64,000 bases of DNA. Source: Deltaproteobacteria bacterium. GTDB lineage: Bacteria; Myxococcota; Kuafuiibacteriia; Kuafuiibacteriales; Kuafuiibacteriaceae. Shown here one piece after another: positions 18,779 through 26,418 of the stretch (positions are counted from its first letter, which is position 1; each line of letters opens with the position of its first letter). Below the pieces are notes generated by a model. The model made no database searches, was not told the origin of the DNA, and saw only the letters and a program-made list of their open reading frames with translations. Made by a program: the position numbers and the translations under genes. The stretch covers positions 434,001 through 498,000 of the forward strand of contig JADJBV010000002.1 of assembly GCA_016703535.1 (NCBI GenBank), read 5' to 3'.

Positions 18779-19942
18779 TCAAGGACAGCCGATGTAGACC
18801 GAGCCTGGTGGTTGGACCTGGGTTTCGATGGGAAGTGCGTTGGCCTCGCCGACGCCGAGTTTGCCTTCTTCGTTGCTCCCGACGCACCAGAGGGAGCCGT
18901 CGTTGTATACGGCGCAGAGGGCGGAACCGTCGAAGTTCGCCGATAGGGCGAGTACGGTTCCCCCTCGAAACTTTGGCCCGGATCGACAGTATACGCTCCC
19001 CGCGGTGTCGAGGTAGCAGAACCTAGAAGGGACGTCGGCGATGATCAGGTCGACCACTTCGCCAGGTATGCCGAAGGACGCTTGTCCCAGACAGTCCCCT
19101 CCCGCAGCGGTTACGCGACATTCGCTCACCGAGTTGGATACGCGGAAGGTCGAGTCGTCATCGACCGACGCCGCACCGAACGTGGTGACCCACAGGCTCC
19201 CATTGTTCGAAACGATCGGCTGCGGCATTGGTGTTGCCCCAAAAAAGAGGCCGGCGCACAAGACGACACCCGTATCGGTGAGCGCACAGATACTGTCCCA
19301 AGTGCCGGTCGCGAGCGCGACGAGGTTCTGGGCGGTTCCCCACCGTGTGAAGGACGTGACCGGGGAGGTGTTGCCAGTGCCGAACTGCCCTTGGCTGTTG
19401 TAGTTGCCCAGACAGGCCGCTGTTCCGTCTTGTCGATGGACACAGATGCCTTCGGCTATCCCGTCCGCAAAGCCAACGCTTCGCGAGATCAAGATCTGGT
19501 CGACCTCCTGCTGATCGGTGCGGCTGAAGGTCCGGCCGAAGTTGGTCTGCGCCACCCGCCCGGCACATCGCATCGTGCCGTCTTGGTGGCCGTAACAAAC
19601 GGCCGTTGCCCCAACGGCCATCGCGACGCGTCCGAGGCACGCAGTGTCGTTGAAGTGCCTCTGTTGTCCCTGCCACTGAAACTGAACTGTGGTGGGCGCG
19701 GCCGGTGTCAGGCCCCTCGTGGCCACACCGGCGTCAGTCGCGCCCGCATCCATCGCAGCATCCAACTCCATCGAGCCGCCGTCCGCAGACGGACCCGCGT
19801 CAGGTGTGAGCGGTGTCCCCGTGTTGGCGGCATCCTTCGGGAAGCGGGCGTCGGCCATGACACCGCTGTCAACTGGGAGCAAGATGAGATCCGCAGGAGC
19901 CGAGCAAGACGCGAGCAATACAAGACCTAAGGCCCGTCTCAT
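18779..19942 (-). CDS. RCC1-repeat lipoprotein
   Basis: A 387-residue protein with lipobox LLASCSAP at the N-terminus, an Ala/Asp/Gly-rich spacer (about 30-75), then a chain of RCC1/ATS1-type blades recognised by repeats such as ICVHRQDGTAACLGNYNSQGQ, AVCYGHQDGTMRCAG and ALCAVYNDGSLWCVGSNEEG. About six blades suggest one beta-propeller. Such lipoproteins are common on the myxobacterial surface and their ligands are usually unknown. Upstream, TTGATC with a 17-base spacer and CAACAT ends 11 bases before the ATG and may be the promoter. The 153 bases to the next gene hold no recognisable gene. Confidence 0.78.
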   Translation of the reverse strand: MRRALGLVLLASCSAPADLILLPVDSGVMADARFPKDAANTGTPLTPDAGPSADGGSMELDAAMDAGATDAGVATRGLTPAAPTTVQFQWQGQQRHFNDTACLGRVAMAVGATAVCYGHQDGTMRCAGRVAQTNFGRTFSRTDQQEVDQILISRSVGFADGIAEGICVHRQDGTAACLGNYNSQGQFGTGNTSPVTSFTRWGTAQNLVALATGTWDSICALTDTGVVLCAGLFFGATPMPQPIVSNNGSLWVTTFGAASVDDDSTFRVSNSVSECRVTAAGGDCLGQASFGIPGEVVDLIIADVPSRFCYLDTAGSVYCRSGPKFRGGTVLALSANFDGSALCAVYNDGSLWCVGSNEEGKLGVGEANALPIETQVQPPGSVYIGCP

Positions 19943-20095
19943 GCGAGGGTCCGATGTTGACCGCCTGCGGCTCGTAGATCAATGCGGCACCGAAGCCTCC
20001 TCGCACGATAGCGGTTTCCGGCGGCACCAGGGCGGGGTCTGGGCACTCCCCGCCATCGGCACGGCTGCCGCGAGCGTCGACTGCCCTCGGTCGGC

Positions 20096-20956
20096 TCAGC
20101 GACGAACGCTTAGGTTGAGCAACCAGGGGTAGGTGAGTTGTCCGGGTTCGTCGCCGACTTGAATGATCCGTTGGTAGACCGGCGTCTTGAGGGACGCGGA
20201 GAGCAGGCCGAAGCCGAAGCGGTAGCCCAGGCCGGCGCCCAGGAGCAGGTCGGTGCGGCCGAGGTTGCCGTCTTGTTGGACCACTCCGCTCCAACGTTCG
20301 GCCTCTTCGTGGATCGCGTCGATGGTGCCAAAGGCGAGGCCGTCTTCCAGAAAGCGCAAGCCAACTTGCAGACCGACGGCGGCTCGGTGGCCGGCTTGGT
20401 ATTGGTGTTGGTTGGCGTAGACCACCAGCTGGGTTTGAGCGTAGGCGTCGAGCTGGAGGCGACCGAAGGGCAGGCTCAGGTCCAGGCCCAACACCGGGTC
20501 GAAGGTGCCGGTGCCGAACTGAAGGTGTTGGTGCACTCGGCCGGCTTCGCCCAAGGCGAAGGGATCGGGTTCGGTGCGGCCGATGGGGATGGAGAGGCCG
20601 CCCTTGAAGGAAAGCAAGGCCCCTTGCACTCGCCAACTCCGCCTTAGGCGCAGCCACGGATCACCGAGGCCGAAGAGGGTCTCGTTCCGGTGGTGGATCG
20701 TCTCGTAGTCGGGCACGAACACCGCCCCGTCCAAGGTTTGATATTCGATGGTGGTGTACGTCCAGCGCACCGGCACCTGGAGCTCCAAGCCCCATTCGTC
20801 GCTCAGGCCGTAATCGATGAGGCCCCGGACTTCGCTGACCCACAACACCTGATCGTGCAGGTGGGGCGGCTCTCTCCGCACTTCGCAGATCGGGCCGATC
20901 TCGGGGCACGCGGACTGGTGAACCACCCGCAGGCGCGTAGCCATGAAGTTGACCAC
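20096..20956 (-). CDS. Outer-membrane beta-barrel protein, separated from its signal peptide by two TGA codons
   Basis: A 286-residue open frame from a GTG, rich in amphipathic strands with aromatic ends (DQVLWVSEVRGLIDYGL, LQLDAYAQTQLVVYANQ, GAGLGYRFGFGLLSASL), ending in LLNLSVRR: an outer-membrane barrel, perhaps of a channel or transporter type. The frame continues upstream for 22 plausible residues (NLPVGGSITSSVGKDRI) to a TGA at 21025-21023, another TGA at 21034-21032, and then a perfect signal peptide (MKPLLIMVVAVAGIFV, ending SVASA) starting at the ATG at 21100, all in the same frame. The gene therefore looks like a secreted barrel with two nonsense codons at the cleavage site. The stated start is simply the first start codon after the stops. 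Two palindrome copies lie inside (20356 and 20614). Confidence 0.6.
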   Translation of the reverse strand: MVNFMATRLRVVHQSACPEIGPICEVRREPPHLHDQVLWVSEVRGLIDYGLSDEWGLELQVPVRWTYTTIEYQTLDGAVFVPDYETIHHRNETLFGLGDPWLRLRRSWRVQGALLSFKGGLSIPIGRTEPDPFALGEAGRVHQHLQFGTGTFDPVLGLDLSLPFGRLQLDAYAQTQLVVYANQHQYQAGHRAAVGLQVGLRFLEDGLAFGTIDAIHEEAERWSGVVQQDGNLGRTDLLLGAGLGYRFGFGLLSASLKTPVYQRIIQVGDEPGQLTYPWLLNLSVRR

Positions 20957-21096
20957 CGCGGTGATCCGGTCTTTTCCGACGCTGCTGGTGATGGACCCGC
21001 CGACCGGCAGGTTGGGGTTACTTCAACCCGCTCAGGCGCTGGCGACGGAGCTCACGAAGATCCCCGCTACCGCCACGACCATGATGAGGAGAGGTT

Positions 21097-21753
21097 TCAT
21101 TGTTGGCTCCCTTCGGCGATCGCCGCGTCCAAGGCCGAAAGATCCAGGCCGCTGATCGCCTTCACCCGCTGGCCGTTCCGCCCGTAGATCACCACGTAGG
21201 GCAGGGACTCGACGCCGGCCAAGTGGTGTTTGGCCAACGGCGTCTCCCACGAAACGACGTTGAGCTTGCGCAGCGCCAGATCTTTGCGCTCCTTCAGCAA
21301 CCCGAAGACGTGGGCGTCGATCTTGCGGCACGGCCCACACCAGTCGGCGTAGAAGTCGAAGATCGTCACCTTGCCGGGGACCACGAAGGTCTCCAGCGCT
21401 TCGACGTCTTCACCGGCCTCCGAAAGTCGACCCACGTCAGCGTCGGGGGGCAAGGCGGGGAGGGGCTCAAAGTTCAGGTCGGGGTGACAGATCAGGCACT
21501 GGGACTCGGGCACCTCGTGTTCGGCGCACCAGTCGCCGGCGGCCTTGAACTCCGGGATCTTCTCGGGGTGACAGCGGGTGCAGGTGGCGGCCGGGACCTG
21601 GTGGGCGCAGAGGCTCAGGTCTTCGGCCGAGGTGGTCAACGGCGTCACCCGACCGTGGGGGGAGGGCGTGGTGCAGGCGGTCAAACCGAGCAACAAGAGC
21701 GACGCAACCTTGGCCACAAAGTTTTCGCCGCCCAAGATCCCTGCGGGTTTCAT
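21097..21753 (-). CDS. Thioredoxin-like lipoprotein with CxxCH motifs
   Basis: About 218 residues. The N-terminus ends in a lipobox (LLLLGLTAC), so the protein should be a lipoprotein facing the periplasm. Residues about 45-95 contain paired Cys/His motifs: CAHQVP then CTRCHP, and CAEHEVP then CLICHP. This repeat also occurs in some metal-efflux adaptors; CxxCH could bind heme c or metal. The C-terminal domain is a thioredoxin fold with the active site DFYADWCGPCRKID and the cis-Pro segment SLPYVVIYG, as in TlpA/DsbD-gamma-like reductants. Its stop overlaps the ATG of the downstream barrel's signal peptide (ATGA). The promoter region and first codons resemble those of the radical SAM gene at 24629. 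Confidence 0.78.
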   Translation of the reverse strand: MKPAGILGGENFVAKVASLLLLGLTACTTPSPHGRVTPLTTSAEDLSLCAHQVPAATCTRCHPEKIPEFKAAGDWCAEHEVPESQCLICHPDLNFEPLPALPPDADVGRLSEAGEDVEALETFVVPGKVTIFDFYADWCGPCRKIDAHVFGLLKERKDLALRKLNVVSWETPLAKHHLAGVESLPYVVIYGRNGQRVKAISGLDLSALDAAIAEGSQQ

Positions 21754-21761
21754 CAAGTCCG

Positions 21762-21790
21762 TCCATAACCGAGGCGACCCGAAGCGGCAA
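21762..21790 (-). promoter_or_regulatory. Candidate sigma70-like promoter of the thioredoxin gene, leaderless type
   Basis: On the minus strand TTGCCG (21790-21785), a 17-base spacer and TATGGA (21767-21762) end 8 bases before the ATG at 21753. The region from about 21790 to 21722 is closely similar to the start region of the radical SAM gene (24667-24598). Confidence 0.5.
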
Positions 21791-21893
21791 CCAGGTGGAG
21801 AATATCCAAAGTGAATTCAATGGTTTGAGGTGGATGTGGGTGAAAGTGTGTTTTTGGGGCACCGCTCGCCGGGGCCCAGCCGATATCCACCTC

Positions 21894-22838
21894 ATGAACC
21901 TGATCAGTGGTCCGGGCGGTCGTTCGGCGAAGGCGACCGGGATCATGGAGGCCCCTGGGGCGGCGGATCCCAGTGAGGTCCAGGGGCCAGGCCAGGTTCA
22001 GGGGTCTGTCGATGGTCCCCTCCCGGAGACCGGACCGAGCCCCCGCAGCAGTCCCCGAAAGGCTCGGCGTTGGCTTTCGGTGGTGGGCGGGTCGGTGGCG
22101 GCCCTCGCGGTGATGCTCGGGGCCGTGGGTGGCAGCTCGGCCGTCTCGAGCGCCGAACTTGGGCAGAGCGCGGGTCGGGCCTTGAGCACCCCGATGGTGG
22201 TCGTCGACACAACGGTCCCCAACGATCCCACCCAGCTCAGCGCCACCATCTCACGAAACGGCAAGGTGGAGGCTGTGCTCATCGAGGCCGAATCCGACGC
22301 GCGGCGAGGTGTCGCGTCGACGGTGACCTTCTTACCGAGCAAGGGCACGAAGTTTCAGAGTTGGTACTTCGGTTACAAGACCGGAGAGCCTCGACGAATG
22401 AACATCCTCGAGCTCCCGGAAGGTGGGATCGTCCGTGGCACGATCGTCGTGAACCCCAGTGGGCACACTGGAAAGGCCGACGAGTACGCCCGTTCCAACA
22501 CGTACACCGTTCACGTCACTCTGCCCGATGGTGTAACCATGGTGCGCGAAGGCCACCCGCGGAACGTAGTGATTCAAGGCCTTCCGTTCTCGACCGCCGA
22601 ATACGCGACCGCCATCGACGTCGAGTTCCCGTACCGGTCAGGCATCACCCGGCTCTGGGCTGCCCCGGGCGGCTCCGCCGGGATCGACGGCTACGTGGAG
22701 GGGCGCCTCTACCTGGTTCATTCCCATGATCAGAAGTGGTCGGTCACCGCGGCTTGGGGGGCCTCCGTACGTCACCTCTTCGACTCGGACTCCCACGGTC
22801 CCATCCCGTTCCCGGTGCCGTACTACCGCGGTCGTTGA
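21894..22838 (+). CDS. Hypothetical protein with one N-terminal membrane helix
   Basis: About 314 residues with no recognised family. A Pro/Gly-rich N-terminal tail of about 55 residues precedes one membrane helix (LSVVGGSVAALAVMLGAVGG); the remaining 220 residues are predicted to be outside, beta-rich, with strands such as GIVRGTIVVNP and TYTVHVTLPDGVTMV. It resembles a bacterial signal-anchored periplasmic domain. The frame is open from 21795, but that DNA is AT-richer and looks intergenic. I prefer the ATG at 21894, six bases after a -10-like GATATC. The ATG at 21945, preceded by AAGG, is the other choice. It is transcribed divergently from the thioredoxin-like gene. Confidence 0.55.
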   Translation: MNLISGPGGRSAKATGIMEAPGAADPSEVQGPGQVQGSVDGPLPETGPSPRSSPRKARRWLSVVGGSVAALAVMLGAVGGSSAVSSAELGQSAGRALSTPMVVVDTTVPNDPTQLSATISRNGKVEAVLIEAESDARRGVASTVTFLPSKGTKFQSWYFGYKTGEPRRMNILELPEGGIVRGTIVVNPSGHTGKADEYARSNTYTVHVTLPDGVTMVREGHPRNVVIQGLPFSTAEYATAIDVEFPYRSGITRLWAAPGGSAGIDGYVEGRLYLVHSHDQKWSVTAAWGASVRHLFDSDSHGPIPFPVPYYRGR

Positions 22839-22866
22839 GCGACGGCTTCCTCCCTCACGGCCGGGC

Positions 22867-23337
22867 TCAGATCTCGAGGCCAAACCAAAATAGGATAGGC
22901 GCCTTACCGAGGGGCAATTGCACCATGGCCGGGCCGAGGGCCAGGTGATCGTCGATCCGTCGCAGCTCGTCGAAGAGCCCCCGCAACACCGCTGGGTTTT
23001 CGGGGTGATCGTAGGACAACCGCAAGGTAGCTTGCGAATCGAGCACCGACGGCACCACTTGGCAGCGGAACGGCAACCGATTGTGCCCCAACATCCGGTT
23101 GGCGCCTCCGCTCAGGTCCTTGTTGAAGCTCTTGCCCTCGAAGGGGCCAAGGGCCGAATAGGCCAAAAACACCGGGCGGGTCAGGCGCTCCAGGAGGCCC
23201 GGCGCGCCCGAGGCCAACATCCGGCCTGCGACCCGCTCCTTCAGCCACTCGGCGGTCGGCGGAGAACCGCCGGCATACAAGCGAGCGAGCTCGGGGGCGC
23301 CTTGCCGCGCCAAAGTAGCGAGATCGGGTGCGCTCAC
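22867..23337 (-). CDS. Hypothetical protein coupled to the radical SAM gene
   Basis: A 156-residue protein beginning at a GTG that overlaps the TGA of the radical SAM gene (GTGA), so it is very likely translated with it. The N-terminal 60 residues are helical (PELARLYAGGSPPTAEWL). The C-terminal part has PFEGKSFNKDLSGGANRML followed by PFRCQVVPSVLDSQATLRL and YDHPENPAV, a pattern that looks like a small barrel or lipocalin-like ligand-binding fold, though I cannot name the family. It has no signal peptide. It may hold the substrate or product of the radical SAM protein. The gene ends close to the convergent unknown gene at 22838. A palindrome copy is at 23022. Confidence 0.65.
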   Translation of the reverse strand: MSAPDLATLARQGAPELARLYAGGSPPTAEWLKERVAGRMLASGAPGLLERLTRPVFLAYSALGPFEGKSFNKDLSGGANRMLGHNRLPFRCQVVPSVLDSQATLRLSYDHPENPAVLRGLFDELRRIDDHLALGPAMVQLPLGKAPILFWFGLEI

Positions 23338-24629
23338 AGGAGGGGCTTGGGAGTGGTCTTGAAGTGCTGGGCGATCCGCTGGGTCTCTTCGTAGGGCAAC
23401 ACGGCCTGGCCGGTGCGTTCCTTGGCCTCGTGGATCTGGTCTCGCAGGAGGTTGCCCGGGCACTCTTTGCCGTGGGCGGTGGCGTGGGGGAAGGTCTCGC
23501 GCATGCGCTTCATGGCGACGTCGAAGCCGTCCTTGACCACGTTGCCGGTGGACATCGACAACATCGGACAGGCCAGGAGGTTCCCGTGGGGATCGACGTG
23601 GATGAAGTTGTTGCCGCCCGCGCCACAACCAAAAGCTTCGCTGTCTTCGGTGCTGGAGCGGACGGTCACCGGCGGGAGATCTCGGTATTGGGGTTCGGTG
23701 TTGACCATGCGCATGAAGCGGTCGAGCTCCTCCAGCTCGGCCACCGAAAGGCGGACGTCGGTGCGATCGATATACGCCCCGGTGGCGATCGGGTCGAAGA
23801 TCTGCAGGAAGCCAGCGCCCAAGCGGTGGGTCAGATCGAGCAACTTCATCAGGCCGCCGTCTTTGGTCATGCCCCGGGTGGCGGTGGCGACCAAACAGGG
23901 GAACACGCCGGCCTGGCCGAACAAGGCGACGGCCTTGGCGGCCTCGTCGAAGGCCTTGGGGCTCTTTCGGAACTGGTTGTGGAGGGTCGGATCCCAGTGA
24001 TCGATGCTGATCGCCGCGGCGGTCAGGCCCGCGTCCTTGAGTTGCCGGGCTTTGCTGGGCGTCAAACCAAAGCCGGTGGTCACCAGCCAAAGTTCACTCT
24101 TCGCTTTGGCGTGGGCGATCAAGACCAAGAGATCGTCGAAGCGCAGGAGGGGCTCACCGCCGACCAAGGTGAAGACGCCGGCGCCATGCCGCTGAAAGCC
24201 GTCGATGATCGCCTTCCACTGATCCAGATCCAGGTCGTTCTTTTTGCCCAAGGCTTCGGAGGCGTAGCAGTGTTCGCAGCGGAACATGCAGGCGTCGGTG
24301 ATCGCTAGATCGACGGTGGAGCAGAAGCGCTCCTCCTGCCCTTCGTCGATGTGCAAAAACTTGGAAGCGACCATCCGATCGAAGATCGGCCCCGGTGAAG
24401 AGGGCAGGTACATCTCGAAGAAGGTGCGCCCCTGAAAGTGGGCGTACTTCCGGCCGGTCATGAACTTGAGGAAGGCTTTTTGAGCCTCGACCTCGTCCCG
24501 CAGGTTGTTCCGTCCCAGGTTGGGCCGGGCTCCGCGGCGCCGCTCCTCCAGGTAGATCCGCATGGCCGAGGCGGCGAACCGAGCCTCGGTCAACCACTTC
24601 TCGGCGCCAAAGATCCGACCGGGTTTCAT
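23334..24629 (-). CDS. Radical SAM/SPASM-domain protein
   Basis: A 431-residue protein. A 95-residue N-terminal extension precedes the radical SAM core, whose [4Fe-4S] site is CMFRCEHC (in TDACMFRCEHCYA). A GGEPLL motif for SAM binding follows. The C-terminal part carries a SPASM-like set of cysteines: GCGAGGN, LLACPML and KECPGN, which would hold auxiliary Fe-S clusters. SPASM proteins modify peptides or act as dehydrogenases; the target here is unknown. No obvious precursor peptide was found next to it; the only partner is the coupled 156-residue gene. It is transcribed away from pfa1 with about 170 bases between the starts. The start ATG is preceded by a promoter at 8 bases and no ribosome binding site. 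Confidence 0.88.
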   Translation of the reverse strand: MKPGRIFGAEKWLTEARFAASAMRIYLEERRRGARPNLGRNNLRDEVEAQKAFLKFMTGRKYAHFQGRTFFEMYLPSSPGPIFDRMVASKFLHIDEGQEERFCSTVDLAITDACMFRCEHCYASEALGKKNDLDLDQWKAIIDGFQRHGAGVFTLVGGEPLLRFDDLLVLIAHAKAKSELWLVTTGFGLTPSKARQLKDAGLTAAAISIDHWDPTLHNQFRKSPKAFDEAAKAVALFGQAGVFPCLVATATRGMTKDGGLMKLLDLTHRLGAGFLQIFDPIATGAYIDRTDVRLSVAELEELDRFMRMVNTEPQYRDLPPVTVRSSTEDSEAFGCGAGGNNFIHVDPHGNLLACPMLSMSTGNVVKDGFDVAMKRMRETFPHATAHGKECPGNLLRDQIHEAKERTGQAVLPYEETQRIAQHFKTTPKPLL

Positions 24630-24637
24630 CGGGTCCG

Positions 24638-24667
24638 TACATACCGGAGCCAGCCGCCGGGCGGCAA
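24638..24667 (-). promoter_or_regulatory. Candidate sigma70-like promoter of the radical SAM gene, leaderless type
   Basis: On the minus strand TTGCCG (24667-24662), an 18-base spacer and TATGTA (24643-24638) end 8 bases before the ATG at 24629. The sequence matches the thioredoxin gene promoter closely, including the first codons. The rest of the region between the divergent starts (24670-24799) has a 10-base palindrome CGAGGCCTCG near 24769 but no clear promoter for pfa1. Confidence 0.5.
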
Positions 24668-24799
24668 GGCGGTGAGCCCGCTAAGGATCCGAATAAGTCC
24701 AAGGGGTTGCAGAGGACCTCGGGCTTGAGCGGTCCTGACACAACCGTGAATCAAGCGGGGCGTGACGAGGCCTCGCTTTTGGGGCAAGGAGAGGCCCTC

Positions 24800-26416
24800 A
24801 TGCCCGACCCCTCCAGCCTTGCGTCGCCCTTGGGCTTTTGGGCGCCTGGCCCCACCGCGCCGGCCTTCGAGCCCGGGGCTTTGTTGACCGCCGCCGAACG
24901 TTGTCGCGAGGCCTGCTTCGTGGTGGTCGGTCCCGATGGGCGCCGCGGCGTGGCCTTCGGGGGCGGCTGGGCCGACGAAGGGTCGGGGCGTTGGCCGATG
25001 TTGGCGGCGTTGCCGGGTCTTTATCCCGAGTGGCTCGGCGATCGCAGCTTCACCGAGGTCCATCACCTCCGCTTCCCATACTGTACCGGCGCGATGGCCA
25101 ACGGCATCGCCACCGCCGAGGTGGTCATCGAGGCGGCCAAGGTCGGGGCCCTCGGCTTTTTCGGCGCCGCCGGGCTCTTGCCGGATCGAATCGCGCCTGA
25201 GCTCCAGAAGATCAAGGCCGCCCTGGCCCGGGGTGAAAGTTGGGGCGCCAACCTGATCCACTCGCCCCAAGAGCCGGCCATCGAAGAAGCGGTCACCGAA
25301 CTTTATCTCAAGACCGGCGTCCAGCGCATCGAGGCTTCGGCCTTCATGGGCTTGACCCCTTCGATCGTGCGTTACGCCTATTCGGGTCTGTGGGTCGATC
25401 CGCAAGGTAACTTGCAGCGCCGCAACCACGTCTTCGCCAAGGTCTCTCGGCCCGAGGTGGCGCGTCGTTTCCTCGAGCCCGCGCCCGCGGACCTCTTGGC
25501 CGCGTTGGTGCAGAAGGGCCACCTCACCGCTGAAGAGGCGAAGTTGGCCGCCCACCTGCCGGTCGCCGAAGATCTGACCGCCGAGGCCGACTCGGGGGGC
25601 CACACCGACAACCAAGCGCTGCCCGCCTTGTTGCCGACCTTGTTGCGGCAGCGGGATCAGCTCGCCCACGAACGTGGTTATCAACGGCCGATCCGGATCG
25701 GCGCCGCGGGAGGCTTGGGGACGCCGGCTTCGGTGGCGGCGGCCTTCGGCATGGGCGCGGCCTACGTGTTGACCGGCTCGGTGAACCAAGCTTGCGTCGA
25801 GTCCGGCCTGTGCGCCGACGGCAAGCGCCTGTTGGCCGAAGCGCGCCTCGGAGACTTCGTGATGGCCCCCGCCGCCGACATGTTCGAGATGGGCGTGAAG
25901 GTCCAGGTGCTGCAGCGCGGCACCATGTTCGCGAGCCGCGCCAAGAAGCTCTACGAACTCTACCTGGGGCACCCCAGCCTGGAGGCCATTGGCCCTGCGG
26001 ATCGGCAGCGCCTCGAGCAAGACATCTTGCGGACCCCGATCGAGAAGGCCTGGGCCGACACCGCCCAATACTGGCGGGCCCGGGATCCACACGAGCTCCA
26101 GAAGGCCGAGCGGGATCCCAAACACAAGATGGCCTTGGTGTTCCGCTCTTACCTGGGTCAGTCGAGCCGCTGGGCGATCGCCGGTGAGGCCGCGCGCCGC
26201 GCCGACTTCCAGATCTGGTGTGGGCCGGCGATGGGCGCGTTCAACGCCTGGACCGCCGGCACTTTCTTGGCCAACCCCGAACGTCGCACCGTGGGCCAAG
26301 TGGCCCTTAACCTGCTCGAGGGCGCTGCGGTGTACACCCGGGCCCAACTGATGCGCAGCGCTGGTGTGCCCTTGCCCAGCGCCGCCTTCGATTTTCGACC
26401 GCGACAACTCTCCTGA
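24800..26416 (+). CDS. pfa1: PUFA synthase enoyl reductase subunit (PfaD-type)
   Basis: A 538-residue flavin-dependent enoyl reductase of the PfaD/2-nitropropane dioxygenase family, which reduces enoyl intermediates during polyunsaturated fatty acid synthesis in the cytoplasm. Landmarks are FGAAGLLPDRI, the FMN-binding AAGGLGTPASVAAAFGMGA and the conserved VNQACVESG near residue 330. The start is chosen because AAGGAG lies about 8 bases before this ATG; the frame is open 31 codons further upstream. In Myxococcota this gene comes first in the pfa operon, as here. Its stop is 2 bases before pfa2. Palindromes at 25402 and 26017. Confidence 0.95.
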   Translation: MPDPSSLASPLGFWAPGPTAPAFEPGALLTAAERCREACFVVVGPDGRRGVAFGGGWADEGSGRWPMLAALPGLYPEWLGDRSFTEVHHLRFPYCTGAMANGIATAEVVIEAAKVGALGFFGAAGLLPDRIAPELQKIKAALARGESWGANLIHSPQEPAIEEAVTELYLKTGVQRIEASAFMGLTPSIVRYAYSGLWVDPQGNLQRRNHVFAKVSRPEVARRFLEPAPADLLAALVQKGHLTAEEAKLAAHLPVAEDLTAEADSGGHTDNQALPALLPTLLRQRDQLAHERGYQRPIRIGAAGGLGTPASVAAAFGMGAAYVLTGSVNQACVESGLCADGKRLLAEARLGDFVMAPAADMFEMGVKVQVLQRGTMFASRAKKLYELYLGHPSLEAIGPADRQRLEQDILRTPIEKAWADTAQYWRARDPHELQKAERDPKHKMALVFRSYLGQSSRWAIAGEAARRADFQIWCGPAMGAFNAWTAGTFLANPERRTVGQVALNLLEGAAVYTRAQLMRSAGVPLPSAAFDFRPRQLS

Positions 26417-26418
26417 AG

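Noticed and set aside
19943..20095. Possible gene remnant upstream of the RCC1 lipoprotein (minus strand, CPDPALVPPETAIVRGG)
   Set aside because: Short, not linked to a start or a family, and not distinguishable from chance in this base composition.
21023..21034. TGA codons as selenocysteine
   Set aside because: No downstream stem-loop was recognised and the position at a signal-peptide junction of a barrel makes no functional sense for selenocysteine.
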